A DNA stretch of 64,000 nt from Chlorella sorokiniana (lineage: Eukaryota > Chlorophyta > Trebouxiophyceae > Chlorellales > Chlorellaceae). Shown in pieces: positions 21,522 to 38,332 of this stretch. Each line of letters starts with the position of its first letter. Position 1 is the first letter of the stretch. Made by a program: the position numbers and the translations under genes. The notes under the pieces are model-generated. The model did not search any database. It saw only the letters and a list, made by a program, of their open reading frames with translations, and had not been told where the DNA came from. The stretch covers positions 3,596,001-3,660,000 of the forward strand of contig CP084611.1 in assembly GCA_025917655.1 (NCBI GenBank). The letters run 5' to 3'.

Positions 21522-23846
21522 ATGCAGCAACACTCTCCCTTCCTTTGGGTGGGGTCTTTGCGATGTGATGTGGACGATACAGAGCTGTGGCGCACCTTGG
21601 GCAGGTGAAATCCAACTGCTGAGATTGTGTCCATTGTTTGATAATGCTTACATGCCTCCGGGGGCACCTGCCTGCGCGCTGCATTTTTGCCTGCGCACTT
21701 GCAAGCCCCTTTGCTGCCCTGGGCAATCATTATCCAGGTTGCAATGTGTTGCATCGGTTTGGCACAGCCTTGTGGGCAGCCGTCCAACACTGCCAGCCCC
21801 CTTCTGCTTGCCCGCTGTTTTGGGGCTGCAGGTTCGGCGAGGTGCTTGATGTTCAGCTGAAAGCCGCACCCACCGGCGATGATTGCTGGGCCGTTGTCCA
21901 GTTTGCCAGCATTGATGCGGCCTCGCGGGCGCAGCACAGCCTGCATTTTGCGGCGCTGCCAAGCCTGAGCCACACCCGCCTCAAGTGCCGCGAGTGGGAG
22001 GACCGCTCCCACCGCAGCGCTCTCCAGCGACACCACTCCCCGCACCAAGAGCAGCATGCTGCTTCACGGCCTATCCCAGCCTCGTACAAGCAGCAGGGCT
22101 ATGCACGGCCCAGCCAGCCACCCCTTGATCAGCAAGCCTCCCGGCGGCTGCAGGGCGCTGCGCCGCAGGCATGGTGGCGCCGCGAAGGGCCGCCCACGCC
22201 GCCGCCAGCGTCGTCTCCTCGGCAGCACCCCGACACGGTGTGGGCAGACGAGGCGGGCGATCCGCAGCAGGCGCGTGCAGCCCCTGTTGCGCCTGTCAGG
22301 GTCATGACGCGCCGCAATGGCCGCTGGGTGCCTGAGGACGAGTTGGAAGATGACGAAGAGGGGGAGGGCGAGGAGGAGGTGACAGCTGTGGATGATGATG
22401 ATGATGATGAGGGGGAGGAGGACGAGGGCGGGCCCCTTGCGGAGCTGTGGGTAGGGAACCTGCACGCGCGTGCCACCCGTGCGTCGCTGCGCCGCGCCCT
22501 GGAGTGTTTCGGCAGCGTGGCCAGCATCTACCTGCACCCCGCCCCGGCGGCACCGGCCTCCAGTACGCGCTGGTGCGCCTGCCGGCCGCGGCTGCCGAGT
22601 CGGCCCTCGAGGTGCTGCACGGCCGCATCATCTTTGAGCTGTCGGGGGCCAGCACGGCCTGCTACTGCGGCACAGCCGGCGCTCGCCATACCAGCAGCAC
22701 CACAGCCTGGGCCCACACAGCAGGCAGCAGCGGGCGGCAGAGGCCAGCGTCGACGAGGCGACGGCAAGCATGGCGGCAGGCTGGTTTGTGGAGCAGGAGG
22801 GCGGCGGCACAGCCCCGCTGCAAGGTGCAGTGAAGGTAATCAAGAAGCAGCTGATCTGTGATGGGCCTCCCAGCCGTAAGCTGTGGCTGGGCAATGTGAG
22901 CGGTGGCGCAACCCAGGAAAGCCTGCGAACTGCTTTTGGCAGGTGAGCGATGCGTCTTCCTGAGAAAGACATGGCAACCGACTCTGCACTTGCTTCAGCT
23001 TTGTGGCAGAAAGCAAAGGGCATGCAAGCCACTGCCCTGCTGCTGCAGGTACGGCAGCGTGGTTTATGTCAGCCTCAGCAAGGCGCCAGGTCATAACAAC
23101 CCTTACCAGTTTGGTTTTCTCGAGATGGGAAGCGCGGCAGAGGCTCAAGCCGCTCATGATGCCCTGCAGGCAAGCCAGCCCTGCAGCGACTACCTGCGCC
23201 GTCCTGCTCGCCTGCCATGCCTCTCCCTGCCAGCCTGCGCTGTCCCTTGATTGTTGTTCAGCCCTACCCTGCAGGGGGCTGTGCACCTGTCAGCCGCCTG
23301 TGACGCCAAGCCCTTGAAAGTGCGCTACGCGTGGTCGAAGGCGCTGGCACGACGAGCTGGGGCCGAGCAGGACGCAGCCCCCCGCCTGGGGTCAGTGCAC
23401 AGCAGCCCAGCGATCATGCAGAGGCAGCAGCAGGCATGCAGGCAGCAGCTGATGCACAGGCTACAGCAGCGCAGCAGGCGGCCGTCAGCAGCACCAGGGG
23501 AAAGGGAGGCCAAGATGGCGGTGCAGCAGAGCCTGCAGAGGCTCTGTGCGCTGCCTGCGGTGCAGGCTCATCATCTGCAGCCTTAAAGCGGTGCAGCGGG
23601 TGCCACACACTGTGGTACTGCGGCCGCGACTGCCAGCTTAAGCATTGGGCGGAGCAGCACCAGCATGACTGCGCCCGCCTGGCACAGCTGGGGCGCCTGC
23701 TCAGCAGTCCCCAGACAGATGCCGCCCTGCCGCCTACCGCCCTGCGCTTGCTGCAGTTTGCGCTGCAAGAGCCTGCGGGACGGGCAGGCCAGCTGGTGCT
23801 GGCGGTGGTGCAGCATCAGGCAGGTGCGGCAGCATCCCTGATGTAG
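21522..23846 (+). CDS. Three-RRM protein with C-terminal MYND zinc finger
   Basis: An RNA-binding protein of unusual architecture. Start ATG 21522: a small first exon reads SPFLWVGSLRCDVDDTELW, carrying RNP2 of RRM1. It splices at CAG|GTGAAA to FGEVLDVQLKAAPTGDDCW (21834 on). After a disordered Gln/Pro/Glu-rich linker with a poly-Asp run (about 22390) comes RRM2 (ELWVGNLHARATRASLRRAL, then GGTGLQYALVRLP), and after an intron RRM3 (KLWLGNVSGGATQESLRTAF, YGSVVYVSLS, YQFGFLEMGS). The last exon holds a MYND finger: CAACGAG..., KRCSGCHTLWYCGRDCQ and HWAEQHQHDC, with all Cys/His ligands present. Three RRMs recall plant FPA/SPEN proteins, but no SPOC domain is seen. MYND fingers bind proline-rich partners. 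A slip at 22542-22545 (C4) lacks one C. The stop is at 23844-23846. Confidence 0.82.
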
Positions 23847-24081
23847 GCAGCAGGCAGCTCCATGCTCATCCAGTCGTGTGTGCGCTGCGCAGCTGTTGCG
23901 CAATGCTGAGTGCAAGCCGATCAAGTGTCACAGTCTGCTTGGAAATTTGAAAAACAGAACTAGTGGGTCGTGTGGGGAGAGAGGCGGTACATAATTAAAT
24001 TGCGCAATGGCGATGCTGCGCGCAGGGGCTGCGTGGTGCGGGTGGCTGCTGCTGCTGCTTTCTGATGCGGCGGGGGAAGCA

Positions 24082-25398
24082 TCAAGCCGCTGCCTTGGTC
24101 TGAATCATGCCCGTCTTCCGCGCATAGTCAAAGATGCCGCCAGCGTCGATGACGGGGCCCGCCTGCACAGACATACGGCCAAGGGGGCGCCAGCGGTGGG
24201 TGATGGTGGAGTGCCCGCACGACTCCCTGGCGCCACGCAGGCAGGCAACGGCCCCCGCCCCACGCCAAGCAAAACACGCGCTGCATGCGCTGCGCCTCAC
24301 GTCTCCCAGCGGCTTGAGCGGGTACTTCTTGCCGGTGGACAGGTCTGTGAGCACGTCAGCCTCCATGTCCACCTCCACCTCCCGCCCCGTCTCCAGCTCA
24401 TCGCACAGCCGCACATCCGTCTCAACAGGGTACAGCTCGCCGCTGCAGTGGGAGCCAGGTGCCTCATTGTTGTTGACGAGGGGAGAGCCATGCCACCCAG
24501 GAAACCCGGTTGCCGGGGCCACAAGAGGCTGGCCATGAAACCGACAGCAGTCGGGCGCCATGCGGCAGCCTGTGCCCCTCCCGCCTGTTCCGCTCACGTG
24601 GACACGCAGTTGCGGAAGAAGATGCGCGCGTACGACTCGGCCACGACGACAGAGGCGCCGCTGGCGCCGAGGGCCACGGGGGCGTGCTCGCGCGACGAGC
24701 CGCACCCAAAGTTCTGGCCGCCAATGATGACCAGGTAGTCGGTCTTCATGCTGTCCACCTGCACCCGCGGCGCCGGGTGTGCGCCAGGTTCCAGCTGGGC
24801 TTTCCAGCGTGGTGAGAGGGCAGCTGGCGGCACTACAGCACCACAAAGGACAAGCACAAGAAAGGGGCACAGCACGCTGCCGCGCGCCCACCTCCACAAA
24901 GCGCGTGGGGTAGAGGTCGTCGGGCAGGCCGCAGAGGGCGTAGGAGCCCAGCTTCTCGTACTCGTCCGGCTTGGAGGGCACCAGGGTGAGGTACTCCGCG
25001 GGGATGATCTGATCCGTGTCAATGTTCTGAGGGAGGGAGGGAGGGGCCCAGGAGCAGCGGCTTTGGTGGGGTGCCAGGGACCAGGCGCCGCCCGTCCGCT
25101 CAAGACTTCAGGGGTCCCGAGTCCGGGGGTGCCACAACAGCTTGCTGGGCTGGAGCCTGAACGCTCAATTTTGCTGACAAGATGTCCAACAGTTTCACAA
25201 GGCCGATGCTGGGCAGAAAGTACTCACATCCTTGGTCACAAAGCACTTGCCGCGGATGACGCGAGGCCCGCCCTTCAGGTCCACCTTGGCCTGCACCACC
25301 AGGCGTGCACCCCGGCTGCTGCGCCGGGCGCTGGCGGGACGGAAGGATACCCGCACCGCCGCGCCGTTACGGCTGCACACGCAGCTGCCGGCCTGCAT
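24082..25398 (-). CDS. leuD: 3-isopropylmalate dehydratase small subunit, plastid
   Basis: Small (swivelling-domain) subunit of isopropylmalate isomerase, which pairs with the Fe-S large subunit in leucine biosynthesis. The start ATG 25398 gives a Ser/Arg/Ala-rich leader ([19 protein letters not shown]) typical of a chloroplast transit peptide. Exons: [60 protein letters not shown] with the conserved [46 protein letters not shown]; and a last exon [20 protein letters not shown] with stop 24082-24084. The length after transit-peptide removal fits the bacterial/plant family. An upstream in-frame ATG at 25455 exists, but the 25398 start is the more natural targeting sequence. It is divergent from the eL21 gene. 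Confidence 0.93.
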
Positions 25399-25843
25399 TG
25401 TTCTGCTGACGCGCCCCTGTAGGTGGAGACGAGCGGCAAACGGGAGACAGATCAAGCTTTATATCAAGTGTTACCAATAATCGCAATTGAGACGCGCCGG
25501 AGGGCCGTAAACGGCAGAGTCGCTGCTCAGCATGCAAGCCACTTTGAGCGCAAAGACCCTGGCGAGCGCCCGCGTGGCATGCCTGAAGTCGCCCGCTCCA
25601 GCCTGCCTCGCCCTCTTTGAAGGCGCGTGTAGCTGAACAGGGTGAGGAGCGGGGCAACAGCGGCCAGCCCTCTGCATGGCCAGACCATGCAGGCGGAGAG
25701 GAAGTGTCTGGCGCTTGAGGCGCTTGACATGCATCATTATATTGTGGACAGTGGCTGGCACGGGCGTGCAGCGACAGAGGGCCGGCGATGAACGGGGCCC
25801 ATGCTGAGTGACAGGAGCGCTGCTGTTTGCTTGCAGGAGCAAA
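25399..25843. promoter_or_regulatory. Divergent promoter, leuD / eL21
   Basis: About 445 bases, locally A/T-rich (25440-25500 and 25730-25760), between two housekeeping start codons. They hold both promoters and 5' UTRs. No defined operator was recognised. Confidence 0.5.
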
Positions 25844-27056
25844 ATGCCGGGCGGCCAGGGTTACCGCGCTCGGACGCGCCACTCCTTCTCCCGCGGCTAC
25901 AGGTGCGGCCTGGAGCCACGAGCGGCACAGGGGCTGCCCGCCGACAGCAGCAGGCCCTAAAACCTGGTGCTGGGAGTGGCACTTGCTCTGCCAGCAGGCA
26001 GCGTGATGAAAAGTTTTCTGCGAACAGCAATGGGCGGCATGTGGGACAGGGACCGCCTGATGCTGAGCACGCTCGCTGCCGTGGCCCCCATGTCCGCGGC
26101 GCAGGCAGAAGGGCTTCAACCCCCTGAGCGTCTACCTGACCACCTACAAGCTGGGCGACTATGTGGACATCAAGGTGAACGCCTCGGTGCACAAGGGCAT
26201 GCCCCACAAGTTCTACCACGGCAAGACTGGCCGCGTGTGGAACGTGACCAAGCGCGCCATCGGCGTGGAGCTGCTCAAGCAGGTGGGGCCCCGCCATGCG
26301 CTGATGCTGCTTGCTGGTGCTCGCTGCTGCGATGCCACCAAGCCTGCTTGCAGCCCATTGGGCAGCCGCAGCAGCACCAAGCAGCAGCAGCGGCAGCGCC
26401 GTCGTCACCTGCGCTGGCTCAGCGTTGGGGCGTAAAGCAGCTGTGGCGAGTCGCAGTGTCAAGGCTCTGCGCTGGGATGGACACTTAGAGGCGGTTCCAT
26501 TCCATTAGTCCATCAGCAATTCATCAGTCCATCAGCATAGGCTGGGCTCTTGATACGGCAGCACAGCCAGATTCTTTCACATGAACCGAAGCAGCGCTGG
26601 CCACGAGCAGGACTGGCTCCTGTGCTGTGCTGCGTCCTCAGCCTGCCGCTGTGCCCCACCGTGTGTCCCGCCCCACGCAGGTCAACGGCCGCTTTGTCAA
26701 GAAGCGGATCCACGTGCGCATTGAGCACGTGACGCCCAGCCGCTGCCGCGAGGACTTCCTGCGCCGCTGCAAGGCCAACGATGAGGCGCGCCACGCCGCC
26801 AAGGTCAACGGCACCCCGCTGCCCGCCCTCAAGCGCCAGCCCAAGGGCCCCCGCACAGAGGGCTTCCTGCTTGAGAACGTGAAGATGGAGACCATCACGC
26901 CGGTGGGTGGGGGGCAGGGCAGCGGGAGTGCAGCGTTGCAAGGGGATGGCGGCGGGCTGGTGCGCCATCAGACGGCAACCGTGCCTCATGTGCTGTGCTG
27001 CAACCCCGCCCGATGTGCAGATCCCTTACGATATCCTCAAGGAGGGTGTGCTGTAG
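25844..27056 (+). CDS. RPL21: 60S ribosomal protein eL21
   Basis: Cytosolic large-subunit protein. Four exons can be placed exactly. Exon 1, 25844-25902, reads [19 protein letters not shown]. Exon 2, 26105-26282, reads [19 protein letters not shown] and on through [20 protein letters not shown]. Exon 3, 26681-26902, reads [20 protein letters not shown] and [13 protein letters not shown]. Exon 4, 27021-27056, reads [11 protein letters not shown] then TAG. All junctions are GT-AG and keep frame (exon 1/2 phase 2). Sequence and length (about 164 residues) match the eukaryotic family, including the GMPHKFYxGKTG signature. The third intron (26283-26680) is long for this window, but no snoRNA box pair was recognised in it. 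No frame slip is needed. Confidence 0.96.
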
Positions 27057-27476
27057 GCGTCCCTGCAAGCACTCGCCTGGCCGCAGCAGCGTTGGCCGCA
27101 GCTGCTTGCTGCCCCCTATCACCTGGTCATTGCTGCTGTAACTGGGTTCCGCTGAGCCGGGCGGCAGTAACTGGGTGGGACGCAGACTCAGGATAGAAGA
27201 GGAGCAGCATGCTGACGGACAATGAGGGATCCTCTGATGATCAGGGAATCAGTAAACACTCTCAGTCAGGCACCCCCTGTCACTCTAAGCTTTGTCCGGT
27301 CAGCAGGCAGCCCCGACACGAACAACTTCGCATTTCAAAGGTTAACAGGTGGTTGGTGGTCGGTTGAGAGCTGCAGTGCAGGACAATGGGTTCAGCAATC
27401 AAGCAAGGTCAGATGCAGAGGCCAGGAAGCGGAGGAAACGAGCAAAGTGCTGGCGCCATGGTGCTGCCGCTGCGCG
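27057..27476. other. Convergent intergenic region
   Basis: 3' UTRs of eL21 (+) and PRP4 kinase (-). Only a UGUAA signal was recognised. Confidence 0.55.
27137..27141 (+). terminator. UGUAA poly(A) signal, eL21
   Basis: TGTAA lies 81 bases past the eL21 stop codon. Confidence 0.55.
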
Positions 27477-32150
<4,674 letters not shown>

Positions 32151-32539
32151 GGTATCAGCTCCTGAGGCGCGTTTAAGGCCCCAAGATCAGCAGACAAGAG
32201 CCAGAGAGCCCCCACCAGGCCTACCAACACGCAACCGAGCGCCTCCAGCTGCAGACTGAACCTAACAGGCTGTAATGAGTCTTTATCGATAAGAGAACGT
32301 AAACAGCAAGAGAAGCCCGAGAACAGGTTGCAGATCAGCTGGACTGTGCTCCGCACGCTGTCGGATGGAAGCATGACGGCCGCCATGCGCAGAACAGCTG
32401 AACATGCGGCCAAACTTGTCAGCCAAGCCTCATCCACTTCTCTGGACTTTGTAGGCTCTGTGGGCAGGGCAGCGGCACCTCCACCAAGGCATTTACAGGG
32501 CCTGGCAGAGCGCAGCCAGGTTGCCGGGCTGCCGCGCGG
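32151..32539. other. Intergenic, PRP4 upstream / SEC8 downstream
   Basis: Tandem spacing of about 390 bases holding the PRP4-kinase promoter and the SEC8 3' UTR. No gene seen. Confidence 0.5.
32493..32497 (-). terminator. UGUAA poly(A) signal, SEC8
   Basis: TTACA on + (TGTAA on -), about 45 bases beyond the SEC8 stop. Confidence 0.5.
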
Positions 32540-35500
32540 TCACTGCTTGATTGCGCGCGCGATGGCCTGCAACGCGGCGTTCGCCTTCGACGCCGGCTTG
32601 GCCAGCTGCCCCGCATCTGTGAGCACGCGTTGCAGCGCGGCACGGTGCTCCGGCGTGACGGGGCGCTCCGCCACCTCCGCCGCCAGCAGAGCCGTGAACT
32701 CGGGGGCGGTGAAGCGGTGCGGCCGCTCCGCCACGGTGGCCACCAGCCCCTCGGCGCTGTACGTCAGCAGCGTGAAGTACAGCTTGGCGCGGTCAAACTG
32801 GCGCGCGGCATCCGGCCGGAAGCTGCCGGCCCCTGTGCCGCTGCCCACCCCCGACAGCGCCGGCTGCAGGCTGGCCAGCATGCGGCACATGCGCTGCACG
32901 CCCAGCTGGTTCCACCCGCGGATGTCGGGCAGCAGCCAGATGGCGAAGCGCGCAGCGGCCGCCGCCAGCGACCCGAACACGTAGGCGCGCTTGTGGGGGG
33001 TAGGTGGGGCTCCAGCCCCTCGTCCAGCCGCCCCACCAGCCTGCGCTTGCGGGGGCGGAGGCGGGTGGGTGGGGGTGGGCAGGGACGCAGAAGCACGCAA
33101 GCCCTGCGACCAGACGGCTGCTGGGTGCTGCCCAGGGCAGCAGGGCAACCAGGGGTATCTCCTGAAGGCGCCTCCCAAGCGTGGCTGGCATGGCGTGGGG
33201 CGCTCCACGCGAGTCCGGCACGAGCGGGCGGCCCATGCGTGCGGCGCTGCCCAGCCGGCGCCCTGCACACCGCCCACCTGGCCAGCGCCGCCACGCACTC
33301 GTCCACCTCCCTCGCCTCCTCCTCCGAGGCGCACACGTAGGAGCTGGCGGGAAGCTGCTGCAGGTGGTGCAGCACCAGCAGCAGGAGGTCGAGGCGCAGG
33401 GCGCGCACGCACTGCCCCCGCCAGCGCGCGGCAGCGGTCGCACAGGTGGCTCAGGCCCTCGGTGAGCCCGCCCTCCTCGGCCCCGCCCCGCCGCCACCCC
33501 TTCAACCGTCCGCCAAGCAGCTGCTGCTGCCAGCTGGGGCCCGCAGCGCCGCCCGCCCCTGCCGCTGAGCCCTGCTGCGCCGCATCGCCCGCCACCGGCG
33601 TCGACGCGTCGCTGTCGCCTCCGTCGCTGCTGATGCGCTCGCCACGGCGCGACGGCAGCGCCCTGCGACGCCGTCCCCGCCAGCGTTGGCGCCGCCTGAG
33701 GGCGAGGCGCAGCGTTGCACAGCGTCTGCCAGCTGCTCCAAGCTGTCGCTGAGGGCGGCCAGCGCGGCCAGGCGGCGCGCGTCGCCGCCCGCCCGCCGAC
33801 AGCAGCGCGGATGAGGGCACGGGGCGCTCTGACAGCAGGCGGCGCAGGATGTCTCCCTCCACGCCCTCGTCGTTGGCGCCGAAGCCGGCGGCGATCACCG
33901 AAGACACAAAAGACTCCATGGCCTCTGCGGTGGGGGCGGGGGGGGGGCAGGGCAGCTGAAGCACACTGCTGAGACAAGGCACTCAGAGCTGAGGCGGCCA
34001 ATCAGCGTGGGCGGGCGAAGCAAGCTCGGGCAGCAACGCCGCCGCCCCCAGCGCCCCCTTCCCCGGGCTCCCCCAACACACACCCATGCGCAGCGCCCAC
34101 CCACCCGTGTTGCGTCCCACGAAGAAGGCCACGGGGAGCCCAGCAGCGCCGCCGCCGGCTCCTTGGCCATCAGCTGCACCACGGGCAGGCTCTCCGCCAG
34201 GCGCCCAGCGGCGCTGCCACCCAGCAGCGCGCCCATGCGCGACTCAAACGCATCCGCCACCCGCCCCAGAATGTTCTCAACCACGCCTGCAGGGGGAAGG
34301 GGGAGGAGGGGGGCCGAGGGCTGGCTGGGGGACAGTTACGAGGGCAAGGCTTTGCCTGCGGCAACCATGGCATGCTGGCCAGCGCGCCAGGCCCCTGCGA
34401 CAGTCTGGCATCTGTTCCAGCTACTGACAGGCCGCCGCCCCCTGCGCGCCTGTGAGGTGCGTGGCAAAGGGCGGCACCAGCGCCGCCCAGCCCAGCAGCT
34501 CCTCCACCATGCGCTGCGCGGCCAGGGCGGCGGGCAGCATGGGCCGCCCCTCGCCCCCGCCCCCGACTGGTAGGGCGCTCGCAGGCGGGTGCGCGGCTTG
34601 AAGGCCTCCGGGTCCTCCAGAGCAGCGGAGCAGCGGGCCCTGAAAGGGGGATGGGAAAGGGTGTGCAGAGCAGGGGGGCGGGGGCTGCAGGAGGCAGCGG
34701 GCGCGGGCAGCAGCGGCGTGGCGCCCACCTGGCGCTGACGTATACAGCGGGCAGGAACTCCATGCGCAGAAAGGAGTCCAGGTGGGCGCGCAGCGGGAGC
34801 GCCGGCGCCGCCCTCCCCGCCCCCGCCACGGCATGCCCAGCAGCGCCGCCATGCGCCCAGCGGGTTCGGCGGCGCCGCCGGTAAGGGATGCGAGGTGGCG
34901 CTCCGCAGCGTCGGCAAAGGCCAGCACGGGGCGGTAGAGCGGGGCCACCAGCGCGGCACCGCCCGGGTGGCCCCCAGCAGCTCGCGGATGCGCTCACGGC
35001 GGGCGGGCGCCCCTGGCTGGCACCGCCCAAGCCGGCCGCGCCTGCGCCGTCGTCGCCGCCGTTGTCGCCGTCGCCGCGCGGCAGCAGCCCGCCCACCTCG
35101 TGTTCCAGTGAGAAGGGCAGGGGGCTGCCTCGCCCCCGCAGCCGCAGCGCCGCCGCCCGCTGCCCCCCAGCTCGCCGCCTGCCGCCGCCAGCCAGCCCGC
35201 CACCGGCACGTCGACCTGCTCGCCGCCACGCTGCGCATGCTGCCCCTGCTGCGCCGGCGGCGCAGCGCCCAGCAGGTCCGCCAGCAGCCGCTGGCACTCG
35301 GCCTGCAGGCACTCCCAGGCCGCCTGCACCTCTCGGCGGGTGGCCTCCACACTTGGGGGCCCCTGGGAAGCGCCGTCGCCGCCGCCGCGGATGAGGCAGC
35401 AGCGGGGCCGCCGCCCGGGGGTGCGCCGCCGCCGCCCCGCGCTTGCGCTGTTGCTGGCTGAGCAGCAGCTCCAGGCCGGATGAGGGCTTGGGGGTGCGGG

Positions 35501-37456
35501 CCAGCGACAGCATGTGCAGCACACGCGTCACCTGCTGGAAAGCCTGTGAAGGGGGAGGGGGGGAGGGGCGCGCGGGCGGAGGGGGTGCATGGAAGGTGGG
35601 GGCGCGGCAGGGCAAACCAGACGGTTGCGCGTCACAGCAGTAAGAGGAAGCATCCGCTGCTGTCCCTGGCTTTCCCCCGCCATAAACACAACCACACCCA
35701 CACACATGCAACCACACCCACATCCCCTGGGGCCGTCCACCCACCTGCAGGCAGCAGCCCAGCACGTGCTCGGCCAGGGCCGCCGCTGTGGCAGCCACTG
35801 CAGGCGGCACAGACATGTCGTCGCCGCCGCCGCCCCGCTGCTGCTGCTGCCAGCGCTGCTCGTCTGGTGGCAGGCGCAGCGCGGCGGGGAAGGAGTTGAG
35901 GGCGCGGGAGATGAGGGCGCACAGCTGGCGCGGCATGCGGCGGCGCAGCGCCTGCTGAGCGTCCTGCAGGCCGCCCAGCTGTGCCACGCAGTCGACCAAG
36001 GCTGGAGGGGGGCACGGGTTGCTGGAGGGTGCCACGGATAGTGGGTGGGAGAGCGATAGGGCATGTCACCTGCATCCACGGCTGGCCCAATGCCTGCACC
36101 GCGCAAAGCGCTGCGCACCAGTATATTCTCCGCCCTCCGGCCTTGCAAGGCCCCCCTTGCCCCCCTCCCCTACACCCACCCACCTGCCAGGGGCAGTTCC
36201 GCCTCCACCAGGTGGCCGTCCACTGAGGTGAGCCCCGGGCGGCGGCAGCCAGGGCCCCCAGCGTCTGTGCACGCCGGTGGGTGGGCCGCCGCGGCAGGCT
36301 GACCAGACTGGCCAGCTGGTCGCCGGCGGCGCCTCCTGCCGCTGCCGCGCCCGCCGCGCAGCCATCCCAGCCCCAGCTGGCGGTTCGGCCCAGCGGGCCC
36401 GGCGGCGGGGCCCGGGCGGCAGCCCCGCCCACTCAGGTTGCCCGCCCCCGCCGACAACTCGCCCTCCTGGCTGCTGCTGCGCGGCTGCAGGGCGGACAGC
36501 GCCAGACGCGGCACCCCGCGGCAGCCGCGCGCCGCTGCCTGCCAGCGCGCCGGGGTCGCCCTGCCGCCCTGCCAGGGCCGCGGCGGCGCCGGGGGGCCGT
36601 GCGATACGCCCTGGCCTCCAGCTCCGCCACCAGGCTGTCCTGCAGCGCGTCCCGCCGCCGCCCCATCTCCTCCCCCAGCTCCCGCAGCGCCCCCACCCCC
36701 GCCAGCTCCTGCCGCGCCAGCTTGTTGCACGCGTCCAGCAGCAGGGAGACGGCCAGCGGCCACTCCCGCCCCTCCTCCAGCCGCTGCAGCCGGGCGGGCA
36801 CCTGCAGGCAGGCCTGGATGTCGTCCAGCAGGCGCAGCGTGTCGCTCAGCATCTGGTCCCGCTGGTACTGCGCAACCAGGTGGCGGGAACGCGCAGACAG
36901 CCGCCGCGCAGCCGAATCCAGGGAGCGGCGCAGAGTCTCCAGCTGCAGCAGCGGGGCCAGCGACACGTTGAGCTGGGGCGCAGGGGGAGAGGGGCCGGCG
37001 GCCCCCGCACGCTTGCAGAGGAGCACGCTGGCTTGCTGTGCCCTGGCGCGCGCCTGCAGCTTTGACTCGGCAAAGAGGCGCAGGATCTGGGAGTAGTGAT
37101 GTGCCGCCTTGTTGAAGCCCGAGTGATACTCCTCTACCACGCCCTCAACCAGCTCCTCCACAGCGGCGCGCTGCTCCCGCAGCTGGGGGCGGCGAGAGAG
37201 GGGGGTGGCAAGTGTCAAAAGTCCAGACCCGCGAGCTGGAGCAGGAGCCACGACAGCCGCAACGCGACCGGTGCAGGGCGGCACTGGCATGCCCGGCGCC
37301 GCCCCACGTCACCCCCCCTTCCCGCACCTCCTCCACCTCCGCCTCCGCGTTGTTGCTGCTCAACACCGTGAGCACGTGCTTGAGGGAGTCAAAGCGGGGG
37401 TCGGAGAAGCGGGGGTCCACGCGTGCAAGCGTCTCGTCAAACGCCTCCCAGTCCAT
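32540..37456 (-). CDS. SEC8: Exocyst subunit SEC8 (EXOC4)
   Basis: Component of the exocyst complex that tethers secretory vesicles to the plasma membrane. The start ATG 37456 reads MDWEAFDETLARVDPRFSD. Then come RFDSLKHVLTVLSSN, VEELVEGVVEEYHSGFNK, AAHHYSQILRLFAESK (the plant SEC8 hallmark HSGFNKA..YSQILRLF), a helical stretch LRRSLDSAARRLSARSRHL, DTLRLLDDIQACLQVPARL and EMGRRRDALQDSLVAELEA (to about 36615). Later exons are Ala/Arg-rich and partly low-complexity: WPSTCWAA-type frames are noise, while the real frame gives LLGWAALVPPF and AERPHRFTAPEFTALLAAEV. The helical C terminus ends at the TGA 32540-32542. Helical-bundle structure is expected along the whole protein. An upstream in-frame ATG at 37552 would add 32 Arg/Ala residues and is less likely. 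The exact exon set between 33.0 and 36.2 kb is uncertain. Confidence 0.87.
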
Positions 37457-38332
37457 GCGCGGCGCACCGCCCCCCGCGGCCGCCCGGGTCGCCCTGCGAC
37501 GAGGGCTTGCGGTACTGCAGGCCTCCCGAAGACATGGCTGCTGCCACAGCACACGCCTTCTAGAGCGGGGCTGCTACCTGCAGTGGGCAGCAACGAGAGT
37601 ATGCCAGCGCTACCGACACGGGGCCGGCGAGCGGTGCCTGTTTGGCAGGGCAGGCAAGGAGGCGGCTGCAGCGCCGGCAGCGGTGCCCCCGCACTTTCTG
37701 TCTTCAAGCCTGCAACGATAACATACTTGAAGGGCAGCCGCCTCACCTCCCGGTAGGGGAACCCCGACTCCGATCGAACGGAGCGAAACATCTGGCTTGA
37801 CTGCCTTGCTGTCTGCCCACAAGATGAAGGAAACAAGTATTTTCTGCCCTGAAACGCTCATATCTTTCTCCTGCTTGTAGCCGCTCGATGGCGGTGACGC
37901 TTGGCGACGCAGTACGCTGAGCGCCATACTTGGAAGTGCGTTGCTTCCCATCGCAGAGGTTCACGCCCAGGAATGTGTGATCTTCCACTCACTCCTCTAT
38001 TTCCTAATTTCTTGTGACAGACTCCTGAAAGTGCAACCCAGCCCCAGGCAGCTCGAGGTGCGGCATCATTGCCGTCCAGCTTGCGGTGCTGACTGAAATC
38101 TGGAACGGAGCCCCTTCTGATCAGCGCTTGGTGAATAAATATCCTTGCTTGATAGGGTCGTATCAAATGGCAGCATTGTCGCGTTATCGTCTTGCGAAGC
38201 ACCGTTCCTGCTCCCACCCTCCGCCTCGATGGCGCCACTTTGCGCACATGCGCACGATGGCGGCAATCTCCTGTGCCCCCACTTGGTGTAGCCCCTACGC
38301 ATTATCCTCGTGACTTTGGACGGCTACCCAGA
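37457..38332. promoter_or_regulatory. Divergent intergenic region, SEC8 / GCNA
   Basis: About 880 bases, A/T-richer than the genes (notably 37700-38180). They hold two promoters. Open frames here (for example 37858-38247 minus) have no recognisable domain and I do not call them. Confidence 0.5.

Noticed and set aside
37858-38247. 129-codon minus-strand open frame between SEC8 and GCNA.
   Set aside because: Its composition fits A/T-richer non-coding DNA, with no recognisable family and no splice context.
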